From Planctomycetaceae bacterium (GTDB lineage Bacteria > Planctomycetota > Planctomycetia > Pirellulales > Thermoguttaceae): a stretch of DNA of 54,412 nt. Positions within the stretch are counted from its first letter, which is position 1; every line of letters begins with the position of its first letter. Positions 1-8,177 of the stretch are shown one piece after another. Both the position numbers and the translations under genes were made by a program. The stretch is from positions 1 through 54,412 of the forward strand of contig JAJFVC010000058.1 of NCBI GenBank assembly GCA_021372005.1. Reading direction: 5' to 3'. The notes under the pieces were generated by a model, which worked only from the letters and a program-made list of their open reading frames with translations, was not told where the DNA came from and did no database searches.

Positions 1-27
1 GACACTCCTTGTCGTTGAGAGCTTGGG

Positions 28-92
28 CTGTTTGGGGGCTGGCTCCGTTACGGCTCGCTACGCTCGCCTTCACTCCGCCAGCCCCCAAACAG
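28..92. repeat. REP-like inverted repeat (16-bp perfect stem)
   Basis: Bases 28-43 and 77-92 are perfect inverted complements (16 bp) around a 33-base loop that carries a GCTCGCTACGCTCGCC-type motif. The size and GC-rich stem resemble dispersed REP-type palindromes of large bacterial genomes. It could also be one end of a small mobile element, since the neighbouring gene is mobile debris. No second copy is seen in this window. Confidence 0.6.
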
Positions 93-122
93 TTTACACT
101 CAATTCACCGGTTAGTGTCAGA

Positions 123-695
123 TCACGTCTTAACTATTGCATTGTATTCCAGTCGCCAAGCGTCTGCCAAATGCTTTGCTTCGGCCAGACTTGCAAACTC
201 TTCGCCGTCGGTCAACTCCGATCGCAGCCGGCTGTGGAACGATCCGGCGTAGCCGTTCTCCCACGGCGATGCCGGCTCGACGTAAAGCGTCGCGTTGTCG
301 GCAACCATCTTCTGTTGGATCGCACGTAAGGCCAGAGGGCCGAAACTCGTGGCCGGGGTGCCTCCGTACAACGCATTGATGACCCGGATCGCCGCCTTGA
401 GGCGAGGCATGTGGGTGGTGGGTTGGCCGTTCTTGCGATAGTAGCCGTCGGCGAAGTCCAGATAGGCGGCGCAGAGTTCAACCACCGTAAGGTCTGATTT
501 TCGTGCGGTTGGAACTGTGGTCGGCTGCACGGCCGTCTCGGCAATCAGCCGCGCATATTCCCGCTTGCTGTCGGCGCTGCCGTACGCGCCGACGTAGAAA
601 ACCTTACCACGGATTCGGACGTACGCGCGTCCGCTCGGCTTGTGGAGACAATACTTGGGGACGAGCGCCGCTTTGGCTGGCATGACAACCTCCAT
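123..695 (-). pseudogene. Chimeric remnant: tyrosine-integrase N-terminus joined to IS3-type transposase C-terminus
   Basis: This 190-residue frame is a composite. Residues 1 to about 133 look like the N-terminal arm and core-binding region of a planctomycete site-specific integrase: a basic start, YVRIRGKVFYVGAYGS, then the LTVVELCAAYLDFADGYYRK region. The catalytic half with its R-H-R-Y residues is absent. From about residue 134 the sequence switches to the end of an IS3-family DDE transposase, recognisable from VEPASPWENGYAGSFHSRLR and the following AEAKHLADAWRLEYN. It stops at EYN, where such proteins normally continue to an HRPHS-type end. The junction lies near base 296. Neither activity can be complete, so I treat it as a fused remnant. 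The frame is open with an intact start, so the product could still be made. It lies directly downstream of tRNA-Gly on the same strand, a usual integrase position. Confidence 0.75.
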
Positions 696-799
696 CGAAA
701 GGGCGCGCGTAAATTACGCGTTTTCGCTTCGATTTAAGGCCGCACTGCCGACCGTTGGCAGGTAATCTAACTCTTGATTTCGGCGGGGTTTAGGTTCAG

Positions 800-871
800 A
801 GCGGCAGAAGGGGATCGAACCCTCGACAGGTGCCTTGGGAAGGCACTACTCTACCACTGAGTTACTGCCGC
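800..871 (-). tRNA. tRNA-Gly (anticodon CCC)
   Basis: On the minus strand this 72-base gene folds as a full cloverleaf. The acceptor stem is GCGGCAG/CTGCCGC, the D stem ACTC/GAGT, the anticodon stem GTGCC/GGCAC around loop TTCCCAA (anticodon CCC), and the T arm GAGGG-TTCGATC-CCCTT. The discriminator base is U, as usual for glycine tRNA, and CCA is not encoded. A good promoter lies just upstream (897-925). Its 3' part from the variable loop onward is repeated perfectly, in inverted orientation, at 7867-7898. Confidence 0.95.
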
Positions 872-896
872 AAAAACGCCTTGCACCTCGTCGGTC

Positions 897-925
897 AGTC
901 TACTCGCGGTCGGCGGCGGCGTCAA
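897..925 (-). promoter_or_regulatory. Sigma70-type promoter of tRNA-Gly
   Basis: On the minus strand TTGACG (920-925) and TAGACT (897-902) are separated by exactly 17 bases. Transcription would start near 890, about 20 bases before the mature 5' end of the tRNA at 871. Confidence 0.7.
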
Positions 926-1018
926 TATGCCCGGCGGTTGCGTGACGGCTTCGCACTTGTTCCGCCTTCGAGAAATCGTCATAATCCTACCGGGGCCACG
1001 AAAACGGGAGTTGTGCGA

Positions 1019-1996
1019 GTGTCCAACATTTCGCTTTATCCATTGCGATTTCGACCGATCTTCAAGCGAGCTATTTGGGGAGGCCGACGGTTTGAGACCG
1101 TGTTGGGCAAGCGGCTTCCTTCGGGCGACGACTGGTCCGAGAGTTGGGAGATCTCCGACCACGACGCCGACCAGAGCGAGGTGGAGTTCGGCCCTTTGGC
1201 CGGTGCGACGTTGAACCGATTGGTCGCGCAACGCGGCGAAGAACTGCTCGGCCGCGACCATCCGCAATGGCGATTCCCGTTGTTGATCAAGTTTCTCGAC
1301 GGGCGGCAGACGCTCAGCCTTCAGGTCCATCCGAACGACGCGCAGGCCGCGAAGCTTTCGCCGCCCGATTTGGGCAAGACCGAAGTCTGGGTCGTTTTGC
1401 AGGCCGAGCCGGACAGCGTGATTTATGCGGGCCTGGAGCCGGACGTCGATCGCTCGCAGCTCGAGGCGGCGATTCGTCAGGGGCGTTGCGAGTCGTGTTT
1501 GCATACGATTCCGGCCCATCGGGGCGATTGCGTGTTGGTGCCCGCCGGCACGGTCCATGCCTTGGGCGCCGGGCTGTTGGTGGCCGAAATCCAACAGGCC
1601 AGCGACGTGACCTATCGGTTGTTCGATTGGAATCGTCTGGGCCCCGATGGAAAACTGCGGCCTTTGCGCATCGACCAGGGGCTCGACATGGTCGATTTCC
1701 GCCGCGGACCGATCGAGCCCCAGACGCCTCAGCCTACCGATCGGCCTTCGACGACGCGATTGGTCCAGTGCGACAAGTTCGTGCTCGATCGCCGGACGCT
1801 CGACAGTCCCGAGACGATCGGCGGCGATCGCCGATGCCATGTGCTGATGGTTTGCGAAGGACGCGTGACGGTCGACGGCGATCCGGCCGACGCGCCGCTT
1901 TGGGAAGGCGGCACGATGTTGTTGCCGGCCTCGTTGGGTGAAGTGCGATTGACGCCGCAGCCTCGGGCCGTCGTATTGGACGCCTATCTGCCTTAG
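1019..1996 (+). CDS. manA: Class I mannose-6-phosphate isomerase
   Basis: Interconverts mannose 6-phosphate and fructose 6-phosphate, linking mannose use and GDP-mannose synthesis to glycolysis; cytosolic and zinc dependent. The 325-residue length fits the short Bacillus-type enzymes. Visible motifs are the zinc-site segment SLQVHPNDAQA, a conserved GKTEVWVVL, and the cupin-like VPAGTVHALGAGLLVAEIQQ with its His and Glu ligands. The open frame extends far upstream through the tRNA, but that part has no family similarity. I place the start at the GTG at 1019 because GGGAG lies 8 bases before it and the protein then begins SNISLYPLRF, as the family does. A GTG at 1013 is too close to that site. 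It stands alone, convergent with the next gene. Confidence 0.9.
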   Translation: MSNISLYPLRFRPIFKRAIWGGRRFETVLGKRLPSGDDWSESWEISDHDADQSEVEFGPLAGATLNRLVAQRGEELLGRDHPQWRFPLLIKFLDGRQTLSLQVHPNDAQAAKLSPPDLGKTEVWVVLQAEPDSVIYAGLEPDVDRSQLEAAIRQGRCESCLHTIPAHRGDCVLVPAGTVHALGAGLLVAEIQQASDVTYRLFDWNRLGPDGKLRPLRIDQGLDMVDFRRGPIEPQTPQPTDRPSTTRLVQCDKFVLDRRTLDSPETIGGDRRCHVLMVCEGRVTVDGDPADAPLWEGGTMLLPASLGEVRLTPQPRAVVLDAYLP

Positions 1997-2063
1997 CGTG
2001 CCGATCGCTTTCGGGACCGTAGAATCACGTCGCCGGTGACGTTGCACGTTTGTGCGACACGCA

Positions 2064-2810
2064 CTAGCCGCGAAGTCCTTGGCCCCAGTCGCCCGCTTCA
2101 TGGCCTTCCATGAAATCACAGTCCATGCCGAGCCGCGTGCGCAGTTCGTCGAACTGTTGGGCGTAGACGTCGCTGGACGAGTGGACGTGTTCGGCCTCGG
2201 TGATGAAGCGGATCTGTTCGTTGCTGTCGATCTGTCGGTCGGCCAAAATGTTTTCGTAGTCGGTCAGTTGGTCGCCGTAGACGATCAGCAGTTTGTGCTC
2301 GTCGAATTGGATCTCTTGAGGGATGTCGGGGTTGAGCACGGCCAGTCCGGTGCAGCCATCGTTGAGCAGCAAATCCTCGTATTCGTAGAGGACGCTCTTC
2401 AACACCGGCAGGTCGATGTGTTCGCGGTACAAATCGGAATGGCCCTTGTTGTGTCGATTGTGGCTCGTCTCCAACACCACGTCGACGGTGAATCCCAACG
2501 GATCGAGCAGGTCGAGAAACGTCTCGAACAGGTGCTCGCGTGAGACGGCGGCCATCAGGACCGGCACGTTGCTCTGGGTTTGCTCATCGCGATAGTAGTC
2601 GTGACGATAGCCTTCGGTCGGAACCACCTGGAGATCGTACGACGGGCGAACGGCCTCGGTCAGCGAAAACTTGCCGTACTGGGACACGCCCAGATGCGAC
2701 TCGAGCTCCTCCTCGCTGAGGTGCTCAAAGCTGCTGACGCCGACTGGCATCGCGCCTTCGCGGAATACGTTACGAAAAAATCGTTTGAGGAAACCCATCG
2801 GTGTTCTCAT
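2064..2810 (-). CDS. Conserved hypothetical protein (248 aa)
   Basis: I do not recognise a named family. The product is acidic and soluble-looking, with no signal peptide or membrane segment. It starts with a short basic stretch (MGFLKRFFRNVFREG) followed by EHLSEEELESHLG. The middle has a long SVLYEYEDLLLNDGCTGLAVLNP block, and the tail is rich in Asp and Glu. Regular codon use and third-position GC match neighbouring real genes. The start is either the ATG at 2810 or the one at 2798; neither has a strong ribosome-binding site. It converges on manA with a 67-base gap and diverges from the transglutaminase gene. Confidence 0.7.
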   Translation of the reverse strand: MRTPMGFLKRFFRNVFREGAMPVGVSSFEHLSEEELESHLGVSQYGKFSLTEAVRPSYDLQVVPTEGYRHDYYRDEQTQSNVPVLMAAVSREHLFETFLDLLDPLGFTVDVVLETSHNRHNKGHSDLYREHIDLPVLKSVLYEYEDLLLNDGCTGLAVLNPDIPQEIQFDEHKLLIVYGDQLTDYENILADRQIDSNEQIRFITEAEHVHSSSDVYAQQFDELRTRLGMDCDFMEGHEAGDWGQGLRG

Positions 2811-3270
2811 TCTAAGGGCAAACGATACGAAACTGGCGGTTCAACGGTGGTCCGCTTTCTATCTAACCGTAGGTTACGCTTTGCACCGAAGTGGGTTGGC
2901 GATTTCGCTTTTTGCAAGAACCTCTTGCGGGGGCGGAAAAATCGGAATATCCCTTACAGGTTGCGCGTCGGCCGCGGTTCGGACGGAATTTTTTGCAAAG
3001 ATTGCCTTGTTTTTGTGGTTTGATTCTTATCGAACCAAAACCGGTTACGTTAATCTAGCACCGGAAAACGCGGCCGGTCGCCGCCGACGCCCGCCGACCC
3101 GAAAACTTCCCAAAATGGCTGACGAGAACCTCCGATGGCGAAGAGTTTGCGTGCGGCCGTGGTGGCAAAACGTCGGCCTTCGCGGTACACTGCTAGAAAA
3201 TGATTTTTAGGGCGTCCCGCCCTCGCAAGATCATTGGGACGGCACAAACCTCCCCTTGCCGAGACTTTCT
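2811..3270. other. Divergent intergenic region, no gene seen
   Basis: This stretch separates two divergent genes and contains no credible coding frame. A weak promoter-like pair toward the plus strand is TGGCAA (3163-3168), 17 bases, TACACT (3186-3191), about 80 bases before the transglutaminase start. No tRNA, riboswitch or terminator is recognisable. Confidence 0.35.
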
Positions 3271-4797
3271 ATGAACCGCATTGTCTTCGTCCTCGCACGA
3301 ACCACGTTGTTCGGATGCTTCCTTTTGGTCGCCTGCACGGCTCAAGTCGTCGTCGCGGCCGACTCGAAACAAGTTGCCGATCGGTCGGACCGAGAGTTTT
3401 GGGAAGTTTATTTCTTGCAGGGCAAGCGGATCGGCTACGGCCACACGACGGTCCGCGGCGATCGTGAAGGCGGGCAACCGATCGTTCGCGTCGACAGTCT
3501 CAATCACATGGCGGCCAATCGGGCTGGGCAGACCGCGACGCAAGATATTCGCACGACCAGCGTCGAAACGCCCGACGGACGACTGTTGCGGTTTGATACC
3601 GAAGTGCGCATGGGCCAAAAACCGATTCGCACCACCGGCCGGGTGCGCGACGGTCGATTGGACATGGAGACGTTTGCGGTCGGGAAGACCGCCACCCGCG
3701 AGTCGGTCGTCTGGCCCCGCGACGCCGGCGGACCCTTGGCCATGGAGCAATCGTTTTGGCGCAAGCCGATGCAGCCGGGCGAGCGTCGCACGGTCGGGAC
3801 GCTCATGGTTGGGCTCAACCAGTGTGGCGCAACGCAAATGAACGCCAAGGAATGGGAACCGATCGAACTACCCGGCGGAAAACGTACGTTGCTGCGCATC
3901 GACACCGTCACGCGGCTGGTCGATGGGCAAACGATCGACGGCACGGTATGGGTGGATCGCAATGGCGAGATCCTGAAAACCGTTTGTCCGACGATGGGCG
4001 TGGAGATTGATCGGGCGACGAAGGCCGAGGCGTTGGCCGGATCGGACGCCGCCGAATTGGATCTGCTGCCGAGCATGTTGGTTCGGTTGGATCGGCCGTT
4101 GAACGACGCGCACCACACGCGGCGCGTTCGATACGTCGTGCAACTGGACAACGACAATCCGGTGCGATCGCTGGCCGTCGGGCCGACGCAGGCGGTTCGC
4201 TCCATGGACGCCCACACCGCCGAGGTGACGGTGTATGCGATTCGGCCGGGCCGATCGGACGGCAATGACGCTGCGGCGTTGGACCGCCCAACCGATGACG
4301 ATCGGTCGCCGAACAGTTACATCGAGAGCAACGATCCGCAGATTGTCGCCGACGCCAAATCGGTGGCCGGCGATCGCCGCGACCCTTGGGCCATCGCCGT
4401 GGCGCTGGAGCGGTTTGTCCACGATTCGATCCGGCGTAAGGATTTTAGCCAGGCGTTCGCCACTGCGGCCGAGGTGGCCCGATCGCATGAGGGCGACTGC
4501 ACGGAGCACGCCGTCTTGCTGGCGGCGCTCTGTCGCGCCTGCGGCATTCCGGCCCGGGTTGCGTTTGGATTGGTCTACATGGAGGGCGGCCAGGCGTTTG
4601 GCTATCATATGTGGACCGAAGTGTACATCGACAAGCGGTGGATTCCGATCGACGGCACGTTGGCGTTGGGCGGCATCGGGGCCGCGCATCTGAAAATCGC
4701 CCACACAAATCTGAAAGGGGCGTCGGCCTACAGCGCGATGTTGCCGGTCGTCAAAATGCTGGGGCATCTGAAGATTCGCGCGATCGACGTCGAGTAA
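3271..4797 (+). CDS. Exported transglutaminase-like protein
   Basis: A 508-residue protein with a signal peptide (MNRIVFVLARTT, then a hydrophobic core ending near VVVAADS), so probably periplasmic or surface located. The C-terminal third is a transglutaminase-like (papain-fold) domain. The catalytic Cys lies in EGDCTEHAVLLAALCRA, the His in GYHMWTEVYI and the Asp in WIPIDGT. Upstream of it are two beta-rich regions of unknown role. Such proteins are common in planctomycetes and may hydrolyse or cross-link amide bonds; the true substrate is unknown. I chose the ATG at 3271 over an upstream TTG at 3256 because it begins the signal peptide. It is probably monocistronic. Confidence 0.85.
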   Translation: MNRIVFVLARTTLFGCFLLVACTAQVVVAADSKQVADRSDREFWEVYFLQGKRIGYGHTTVRGDREGGQPIVRVDSLNHMAANRAGQTATQDIRTTSVETPDGRLLRFDTEVRMGQKPIRTTGRVRDGRLDMETFAVGKTATRESVVWPRDAGGPLAMEQSFWRKPMQPGERRTVGTLMVGLNQCGATQMNAKEWEPIELPGGKRTLLRIDTVTRLVDGQTIDGTVWVDRNGEILKTVCPTMGVEIDRATKAEALAGSDAAELDLLPSMLVRLDRPLNDAHHTRRVRYVVQLDNDNPVRSLAVGPTQAVRSMDAHTAEVTVYAIRPGRSDGNDAAALDRPTDDDRSPNSYIESNDPQIVADAKSVAGDRRDPWAIAVALERFVHDSIRRKDFSQAFATAAEVARSHEGDCTEHAVLLAALCRACGIPARVAFGLVYMEGGQAFGYHMWTEVYIDKRWIPIDGTLALGGIGAAHLKIAHTNLKGASAYSAMLPVVKMLGHLKIRAIDVE

Positions 4798-5184
4798 TGC
4801 ACAACGTGTGCAATTCAGTGGCCCCGTGTTGCAAAATCATACAGTCGGGCGCAAAGCGGCCTCAGGCAGGCCATGGCGACGCCGAAATTTTTCGATCGCT
4901 GTAACATATTTTGGCGAAATGACTTGCGCCTTGTTTTAGAAAAACCGTCGGATTCTTGATTTGACGGCACAGCGGTTGCTTCTTCTCCATGCGACGCCAA
5001 AACCAAGGCGTTGCGGTGAGTCTTCCTTATCCACGACCGTTTCCGGCGGTCGCTTGTAAGGGCCGCGTCTCAGGCCGTCGATCGAGTCGTGTGTGAAGCA
5101 ATGGTTTGGGCCTGGGGGGCGGTTCGACATATTCGTGCGATGGGGTGTGCTCGTGGTTGGGCAGAAAGGAAGAAGGAGTCTGCC
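4798..5184. other. Intergenic region, no gene seen
   Basis: No coding frame with plausible composition. Immediately after the transglutaminase stop lies a small perfect hairpin, TGCACA-ACG-TGTGCA (4798-4812), without a T-run. The right end carries the ribosome-binding site of the next gene. Nothing else is recognised. Confidence 0.4.
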
Positions 5185-5727
5185 ATGACTGCCATGAATC
5201 CATGTGTCGTTGCAACAGGGGCCGTTCCCATTCCGCCGGCGTCCGTGTCGACTTGTCCCGCACGGCCGCTGCATCGTCTGGGCGAGGTGCGTCACCAGGA
5301 GCGAATCGCTTCGCGGCGCGTCGCCCAATTGCTTGGCGTGTCGATTCAAGAGGTTGAGCGGCAAGAAAACCCGTCCGCCGATCTGCGGCTGAGCGACTTG
5401 TATCGCTGGGAAAAAGCGCTCGGCGTGCCGGCTGCTGAATTGTTGCGCGATCCGGACAATGATTTGTCCCCTCCCGTTCGATTGCGGGCGCAGTTGTTGC
5501 GCGTGATGAAAACGGTCCGGTCGGTCCAAGAAGAGACCCGGCAGCCGTGCATTCGTCGATTGGCCCAGATGCTGGCCGAACAGCTTGTCGAGATCATGCC
5601 CGAGTTGAAGGAAACCGCCGCGTGGCCGGCGATTGGCCATCAACGCAAACGGCGCGATCTCGGCCAGGCGTTTTACCGTCGCCTCTCGGCCGCTTTTCTC
5701 GACGATTGGAACGACGGCGAGCCTTAA
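5185..5727 (+). CDS. Helix-turn-helix (XRE-like) protein
   Basis: A 180-residue protein whose middle part looks like a Cro/C1-type DNA-binding domain: LGEVRHQERIASRRVAQLLG, then VSIQEVERQENPSADLRLSDLYRWEKALG, then VPAAELL. This is the usual pattern of helices around 'ISRIENG'-like and 'L..iAkALgV' segments. The C-terminal half is helical and basic, with no recognised domain. The start at 5185 is set by AAGGAG at 5173-5178, six bases upstream; the frame is open further upstream but without similarity. It is likely a transcription regulator, targets unknown. It lies beside the mobile patch, so it could be part of it. Confidence 0.7.
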   Translation: MTAMNPCVVATGAVPIPPASVSTCPARPLHRLGEVRHQERIASRRVAQLLGVSIQEVERQENPSADLRLSDLYRWEKALGVPAAELLRDPDNDLSPPVRLRAQLLRVMKTVRSVQEETRQPCIRRLAQMLAEQLVEIMPELKETAAWPAIGHQRKRRDLGQAFYRRLSAAFLDDWNDGEP

Positions 5728-5880
5728 TCGTCCGAACCTGACGGGGCGCCGGGATGGAAAACACCCGGTTCGATCGGTTACAATGGCATTTAGCCCGCGA
5801 AGTTTTCGGGGGCCTGCCGCCTGTTGAGAGACATCGATGTCGAGCGGCACGCGATGCTTCCGCGGCGTTTTGTAACTGCC

Positions 5881-6003
5881 ATGGATCGACCGAAGACGTT
5901 GTTGGTGCAATTGCCGGTTCCACCGCCGGGCATGGAGCCGGTCGAGGGCAATGTGCCGTTGGCGTCGGCCTTTTTAAAGCTTTTCGCCGAGCGCCGCGGA
6001 TTG
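5881..6003 (+). pseudogene. 5' stub of a B12-binding radical SAM protein
   Basis: The ATG at 5881 opens MDRPKTLLVQLPVPPPG, followed by EPVEGNVPLASAFLKLFAERRG. This is the typical start of the cobalamin-binding domain of B12-dependent radical SAM enzymes ('LLVQLP.PP...GNVPLA...LK'). Similarity ends near base 6003, where sequence of the IS1380-type element begins; the frame then runs on to a stop at 6075 in unrelated sequence. The SAM-binding CxxxCxxC motif is missing, and the remainder of the gene is not found after the element. It is therefore a truncated relic. Confidence 0.7.
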
Positions 6004-7400
6004 GGCCGCCACAGCGGCAATCCCCAACGGTTCGAGTGCCTTGTCAGCCGGGCGGCGAAGTACATCAGGTCTTGAATCACGCTTCGCAAGCGACGGCGAA
6101 ACACCGGCTTGGAAAGCGGCATTTTCGCTTCCGGCGGCAAGTCGTCGTTCTCGGCCAACGCCGTCTACCCGCACAACCGCAAGAGGTTGTAGGCCACCAA
6201 CCCCAGCGACAACATCAAGGCGTTGGTGGCGAACTTCCCGCTCGGCAACCGCTCCAAGTTCAGATCGCCCTTCAATTCAGAATGAAACTGTTCGCTGGTG
6301 CCGTGCTGATGATACAGGGCGATGACCTGCTTCGGCGAGAGTTTCAGGCTGGTCCACCACGTGGCAATCTCAATGTCCGGGACCAGCAACCGCTGACCGT
6401 CAGCGGTAATCGTTCGCTGGATGACCTCGAACACCACACGATACAACTTACCATCCCGCTCTTTCGACGTTTCCCCGGTGTAGACCTCCTTGCCTTCCCG
6501 AGGAAACTCCCAGTCGCCGTGGCACTGGGCTTCTTCCAGCCAATCGGCCTCCGATTCCCGTCGCAGATTCCGCTTGATGATCCAGTCCACATGCTTCTTT
6601 TTCCGCAGGCGGCGAAGGTTCTCGCCATCGTCGTTGCCCGCATCCATCCGCACCAGCAGTCTGCCCTGGGTAACCTGACGGGCCAATTCGATCGTCTTGT
6701 CGAGAAACTCCGGCGTCCCTTCCTGGCAATGCTGATTGCCGGGCCGCAACTCGCAGTGGATCAGATAGCCCTCGTTGCCCAGGTAGGCGAAGTTTGGGGC
6801 GTAGCCGTCCAACTTTTTGTAGGTCCATGCCACGCCCTCCTTCTTCGTGCCGCTGTTGTCGAAGGGCGATACGTCGATGTCCAGCGGAATCCAATCGCCG
6901 TGGCAGGGCGTCAGCACCGGAACGTGGTGGGCAATCAAGCGGGCCGACTCGTCATGCAAGATCGCCAGGGGCATGGTGCCCAACTGATCCATGCGTTGGC
7001 GGAGGGTTTCTTCCGAGGGAAGTTGCTTCAATCCCAACGCCCGGCGAAAGAACTCTTCCTGCCGATAGGCCTCGATGTCAGTGTAGTCGCTCTTGCCGAG
7101 ACACAACAGCCCGATCATCGCCACCAACACGTCGCCATGCGACACCTCCGGCCGCTTTCGCTCACCAAGGCAGATTTCATTGAGCCGCTGTCGAAGCGGC
7201 GACTGTTGCAACAGGGCTCCAGCCAAGGCCAGACCCGAGTGCGAAACGAGGACTTCGTCGGTGTGCGTGATGGTGAATTCCATAGGCTCCGTTCCTTCAC
7301 CCTGCGGGTGAATCGCTGTCGCCCACCATCATCGAAGGAATCCTCAAGAAAACAAGCCCATTTCGCCATTCACACCGAAAACAGGTTCACGGAACCAGGT
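6003..7400 (-). mobile_element. Truncated IS1380-type insertion sequence
   Basis: The element is defined by its transposase (6165-7283) plus the transposase tail still readable down to about 6003. The left boundary is where radical SAM similarity stops. The right boundary is not determined; 7400 is an estimate. No matching terminal inverted repeats or target duplication could be identified, which fits a truncated copy. A small hairpin, TTCACCC-TGC-GGGTGAA (7296-7312), sits just upstream of the transposase start. Confidence 0.55.
6165..7283 (-). pseudogene. IS1380-family transposase with in-frame amber codon
   Basis: The 372-residue product matches the IS1380 group of DDE transposases: a start like LVSHSGLALAGALLQQSPL, a first catalytic Asp in IPLDIDVSPFDNSGTKKEG, a second in LLVRMDAGNDDGENL, the Glu region near QHGTSEQFHSELKGDLNLER, and LPSGKFATNALMLSLGLVAYN. 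A TAG stops it at 6165-6167. Translation continued in the same frame gives more family-like sequence (RRLRSVIQDLMYFAARLTRH), so the stop probably replaced a glutamine codon. The tail is itself cut near 6003. Family members usually exceed 420 residues, so this copy is probably inactive. Confidence 0.85.
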
Positions 7401-7535
7401 TGCTATTTCAATCGGCTCTGGAAAAATGGGCCTTTGAGCAAGCCGAGGGCAAACGACTTCATAGAATCCCAATGACGATCACCGAAGTTGGACCGTCGCC
7501 ACCCAATGTCAACCAACCGATGACGGAGAAAGGAA

Positions 7536-7802
7536 ATGAACCAAGCTGACCTTGTTGTATTTCGACGGTGGCGAAATGGTGACGTGATTGCGTTGTTCCC
7601 CGAGTTGCCATCGGACCTTACCGGCAATCATTGTGATGCGTATGAACTCGTTGGCCAACATGGTGGTGCCGATTCTGGCACAATACGGTCACACATTCGA
7701 CGAACCTACACCTTCTACCCCTCAGACCCCAAAAACACCAGTTTTCCTCGCAAAAACACCGGTGCCTCTGCAATTACTTGCAAAAGTTGTACGATTCGAT
7801 AA
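7536..7802 (+). pseudogene. Degraded mobile-element-associated hypothetical gene
   Basis: An ATG at 7536 follows an AAAGGA-type ribosome-binding site and opens an 88-residue frame. Residues 6-46 (VVFRRWRNGDVIALFPELP, then a CDAYELVGQHGGAD segment) resemble a small uncharacterised protein family that I recall near integrases. After GGAD the sequence becomes low-complexity and Ser/Thr/Pro/Lys-rich and no longer resembles the family, suggesting a frameshift or recombination junction. Function unknown; probably a decayed cargo gene. Confidence 0.5.
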
Positions 7803-7845
7803 AATGCTTCCACCTAGTGACTTTCAGGAGGTTTTGGCGATTCAT

Positions 7846-7898
7846 TTAGAGTGGTTCCCGAGGCAGCTGTCGAGGGTTCGATCCCCTTCTGCCGCTCT
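7846..7898 (+). pseudogene. Partial tRNA-Gly copy (possible attachment-site scar)
   Basis: Bases 7867-7898 (32 bases) are identical to the 3' part of the intact tRNA-Gly plus two bases beyond its discriminator. The match weakens but continues back through TTCCC-AGGCA-like anticodon-loop sequence to TAGAGT near 7848, with about four bases missing in the anticodon stem and no 5' half. The copy is in opposite orientation to the intact tRNA at 800-871. Integrative elements that use tRNA 3' ends leave such fragments, normally as direct repeats. Confidence 0.75.
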
Positions 7899-7989
7899 TC
7901 CCGGCGTGCAAGTCGGGCCTCCATCTGTTCTTTTTTGGGTCTCGTGCGTCCCTGGCACTCCATTACCCCACCACTAAGGGGTTTGTGTG

Positions 7990-8019
7990 TTGTTCTGTCC
8001 GTCTCGGACGTATTACAAT
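7990..8019 (+). promoter_or_regulatory. Candidate promoter of the [FeFe] hydrogenase operon
   Basis: TTGTTC (7990-7995) and TACAAT (8014-8019) are separated by 18 bases, about 160 bases before the first hydrogenase gene. The -10 is good and the -35 moderate. Predicted by eye only. Confidence 0.4.
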
Positions 8020-8177
8020 AAACTGCTCGGTGCCAAGTCGCCGAAAATCGAACGTGGCGTCGGCCACAAAACCACGCCGCGCGTGGGGTTTAGCGCCCCC
8101 ACGACCGCCTCTTTTGCAACGATTCACCACTTTTTGATGCGTAAGGCCGCGGACGTATCCTGTTGAGGAATCGACTC

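Larger units (their letters stand above)
7803..8177. other. Intergenic region upstream of the hydrogenase operon
   Basis: No gene is seen. It holds the partial tRNA-Gly copy (7846-7898), a likely promoter (7990-8019) and a short CCACG-N5-CGTGG hairpin (8071-8085). I looked for a Rex-type TTGTG-N6-CACAA operator and for an FNR box and found neither. Confidence 0.6.

Noticed and set aside
851..2119. 422-residue minus-strand frame over manA
   Set aside because: Antisense to a gene with clear family motifs; composition is Arg/Gln/His-rich shadow sequence.
5754..7475. 573-residue plus-strand frame over the transposase
   Set aside because: Shadow of the IS1380 transposase on the other strand; no family pattern.
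7803..8177. Redox-regulator operator (Rex or FNR type) before the hydrogenase operon
   Set aside because: Only isolated TTGTG-like half-sites are present, without the matching inverted half at proper spacing.
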